A stretch of DNA of 7,009 nt from Bdellovibrionales bacterium. Its GTDB lineage: Bacteria > Bdellovibrionota > Bdellovibrionia > Bdellovibrionales > UBA1609. The stretch is from assembly GCA_026648125.1 (NCBI GenBank), contig JAPKGD010000088.1, positions 1 through 7,009 of the forward strand. The letters run 5' to 3'. Below the pieces are notes generated by a model. The model searched no databases and was not told the DNA's origin. It saw nothing but the letters and a program-made list of their open reading frames with translations. Numbering within the stretch: the first letter of the stretch is position 1; the number at the start of each line of letters is the position of its first letter. A program made the position numbers and the translations under genes. Shown here in pieces: positions 5,858 to 7,009 of this stretch.

Positions 5858-7009
5858 TTGGGATTAACTAGGATTGGAAAACTCCTCCGAGTAATTTTAG
5901 TCCTCGTGTGCTTTTTTAGCGCGCTCGAGTCTACTGCCCAAGACAATTTTAATTGGTTCTCGTACGAGGGCCGACTCTATGATTCTTCAGGAAGCCCACT
6001 AAACTCCAACGCGGTCGATTTTAAAGTTCAGATTTATTCCCATGATTCCAGTTGTTTGCTCTACGAAGAACTTCATACTGGTGTGGACCTTTCATCGATA
6101 TTCACTTTTGATCAGGGATATTTCTCTCTAAAAGTGGGTGGCGGAGCGCTCACTGGATCCGACCCGGGAATTGGTTTTACAAATGTATTTAAAAACTCCG
6201 GCACCCATGTCGGCGGAGGGGCTTGCAACTATACCCCATCTGCTTCAGATGTTCGGCAATTGAGAATTTCAGTGGATGATCTCAATATGGCCGGTGGATA
6301 TGAGACATTATCTCCGGACTTTGCGATTTTGTCGGCACCGGGTGCACAGAGACTGCAGGGAAAGTCCGCGAGTGACTTTGCAGTTATCACGGCCAATGTG
6401 ACGCAAGCGAATTTGGAGAGTTTAGTCGGTGGGGGTGATGTCGGAGCTCTCCACAATCACGACAGTCGATACATCAGACTGACGGGATCCGTGTCTGCGG
6501 GAGACTCTCTCCAGTTCGACGGCACAAACTGGGTCGCCGTGGCGGGCGGAGTTGGCGCGACGGGAATAACTGGCGCAACGGGCTTGACCGGATCAACAGG
6601 AGAGACCGGAGCAACCGGTGAGACCGGCGCCACTGGAGCCACAGGTACAACTGGTACGACGGGGCAGACCGGCACAACAGGTGAGACGGGTGTAACGGGA
6701 GCGACTGGAACGACTGGAGAGACCGGAGCGACTGGTGGAACTGGCGCAACGGGTGATACTGGTGCAACGGGTGATACTGGTGCAACGGGTGATACTGGTG
6801 CAACGGGTGATACTGGTGCAACGGGTGAGACTGGTGAGACCGGTGCTACGGGTGAGACTGGTGAAACTGGAGCTACTGGTGAAACTGGCGCGACTGGCGC
6901 AACGGGTGAGACCGGTGTTACGGGTGAGACCGGTGCTACTGGAGAAACAGGAGCTACCGGAGAGACAGGCGGGCCGAACTGTACGATCTATTGGACTATC
7001 GGCCGGGTG
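5858..7009 (+). CDS. secreted collagen-like fibre protein with 46 Gly-X-Thr triplets (3' partial)
   Basis: The frame is open for 384 codons from TTG 5858 to the right edge. Residues 1-28 form a signal peptide: basic MGLTRIGKLLR, core VILVLVCFFSAL, and probable cleavage after STA. Residues 33-175 are a globular domain beginning FSYEGRLYDSSGSPL and continuing LYEEL, FDQGYFSLKVG and LSPDFAILSAPGAQRLQGKS. I know this type from secreted or surface proteins of Bdellovibrio-like bacteria, often with a long fibrous C-terminus. Cys66 and Cys123 could form a disulfide. ALHNHDSRYIRL (197-208) is a trimeric tail-fibre-type motif, followed by LQFDGTNWVAV. Residues 233-370 are 46 perfect Gly-X-Thr triplets, so the protein should trimerise into a rod. 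After GGPNC the sequence leaves the repeat and continues beyond the window, so a C-terminal head or chaperone domain may follow. It is divergent from the small membrane protein gene. A surface or extracellular fibre is likely; its binding target is unknown. Confidence 0.88.
   Translation, partial: MGLTRIGKLLRVILVLVCFFSALESTAQDNFNWFSYEGRLYDSSGSPLNSNAVDFKVQIYSHDSSCLLYEELHTGVDLSSIFTFDQGYFSLKVGGGALTGSDPGIGFTNVFKNSGTHVGGGACNYTPSASDVRQLRISVDDLNMAGGYETLSPDFAILSAPGAQRLQGKSASDFAVITANVTQANLESLVGGGDVGALHNHDSRYIRLTGSVSAGDSLQFDGTNWVAVAGGVGATGITGATGLTGSTGETGATGETGATGATGTTGTTGQTGTTGETGVTGATGTTGETGATGGTGATGDTGATGDTGATGDTGATGDTGATGETGETGATGETGETGATGETGATGATGETGVTGETGATGETGATGETGGPNCTIYWTIGRV
6554..6967 (+). 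repeat. collagen-like coding repeat, 46 x 9 bp (Gly-X-Thr)
   Basis: All 46 consecutive 9-bp units encode Gly, a variable residue, then Thr. By my count the X position holds 18 Ala, 13 Glu, 4 Asp, 4 Thr, 2 Val and one each of Ile, Leu, Ser, Gln and Gly. There is no Pro, Lys or Arg. Codons for Gly and Thr vary between units in most of the tract, so the repeat is old and selected at protein level, except for the homogeneous block described separately. Confidence 0.95.
6743..6832 (+). repeat. near-identical 18-bp tandem repeat (five units) inside the collagen-like tract
   Basis: Five consecutive 18-bp units follow GGTGCAACGGGTGATACT (Gly-Ala-Thr-Gly-Asp-Thr). The units at 6761, 6779 and 6797 are identical. 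The first (6743) differs by one base (GGC), and the fifth (6815) has GAG for GAT. Such homogeneity inside an otherwise diverged tract points to recent expansion by slippage or unequal recombination; gain or loss of units keeps the reading frame. Confidence 0.9.

Noticed and set aside
5593..5946. 117-codon minus-strand open frame across the divergent spacer
   Set aside because: It runs through the palindrome and antisense to the signal peptide of the fibre gene; its protein has no domain-like pattern and it conflicts with the better membrane protein frame.
6457..6821. Two minus-strand open frames rich in Pro-Val-x or His-Gln-Tyr-His-Pro-Leu repeats
   Set aside because: They are the antisense readings of the Gly-X-Thr coding repeat; the periodicity is inherited from the real plus-strand gene.

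Overview
The window looks like a compact chromosomal stretch from a Gram-negative bacterium, most plausibly a Bdellovibrio-like member of the Bdellovibrionota. That placement is an inference. It rests on the N-terminal domain of the collagen-like protein at the right end and on the small membrane protein beside it; both resemble families I associate with that group. Nothing in the window is an rRNA, tRNA, CRISPR array or insertion sequence.

Layout. Positions 1-1225 (+) hold the tail of a probable ABC-2 export permease, a complete Wzt/TagH-type polysaccharide-export ATPase, and a small S24/S26-type serine peptidase. Each gene overlaps the next (23 and 35 bases), so this is a tightly coupled operon. 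Positions 1163-2164 (-) hold an uncharacterised protein with a divergent nucleotidyltransferase-like motif; its 3' end overlaps the peptidase gene by 63 bases. A short divergent spacer (2165-2302), with two mutually exclusive inverted repeats, leads to a 982-residue multidomain glycosyltransferase (2303-5251, +): a GT4-like domain, a GT2-like domain and two C-terminal beta-sandwich-like segments. Its stop codon lies one base from the stop of a convergent small membrane protein (5253-5675, -). After a 182-base divergent spacer carrying an 18-bp perfect palindrome, a secreted collagen-like fibre protein starts at a TTG codon at 5858 and runs off the right edge (+). It has no stop codon in the window, so a search for complete ORFs would miss it.

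How they may work together. The permease/ATPase pair would export a lipid-linked polysaccharide across the inner membrane, and the large glycosyltransferase is the kind of enzyme that builds such a glycan. The collagen-like protein has 46 uninterrupted Gly-X-Thr triplets with no proline, lysine or arginine, so threonine glycosylation is an attractive but unproven way to stabilise it. The peptidase and the nucleotidyltransferase-like protein have no obvious fixed role in this setting and are the least explained parts of the export locus.
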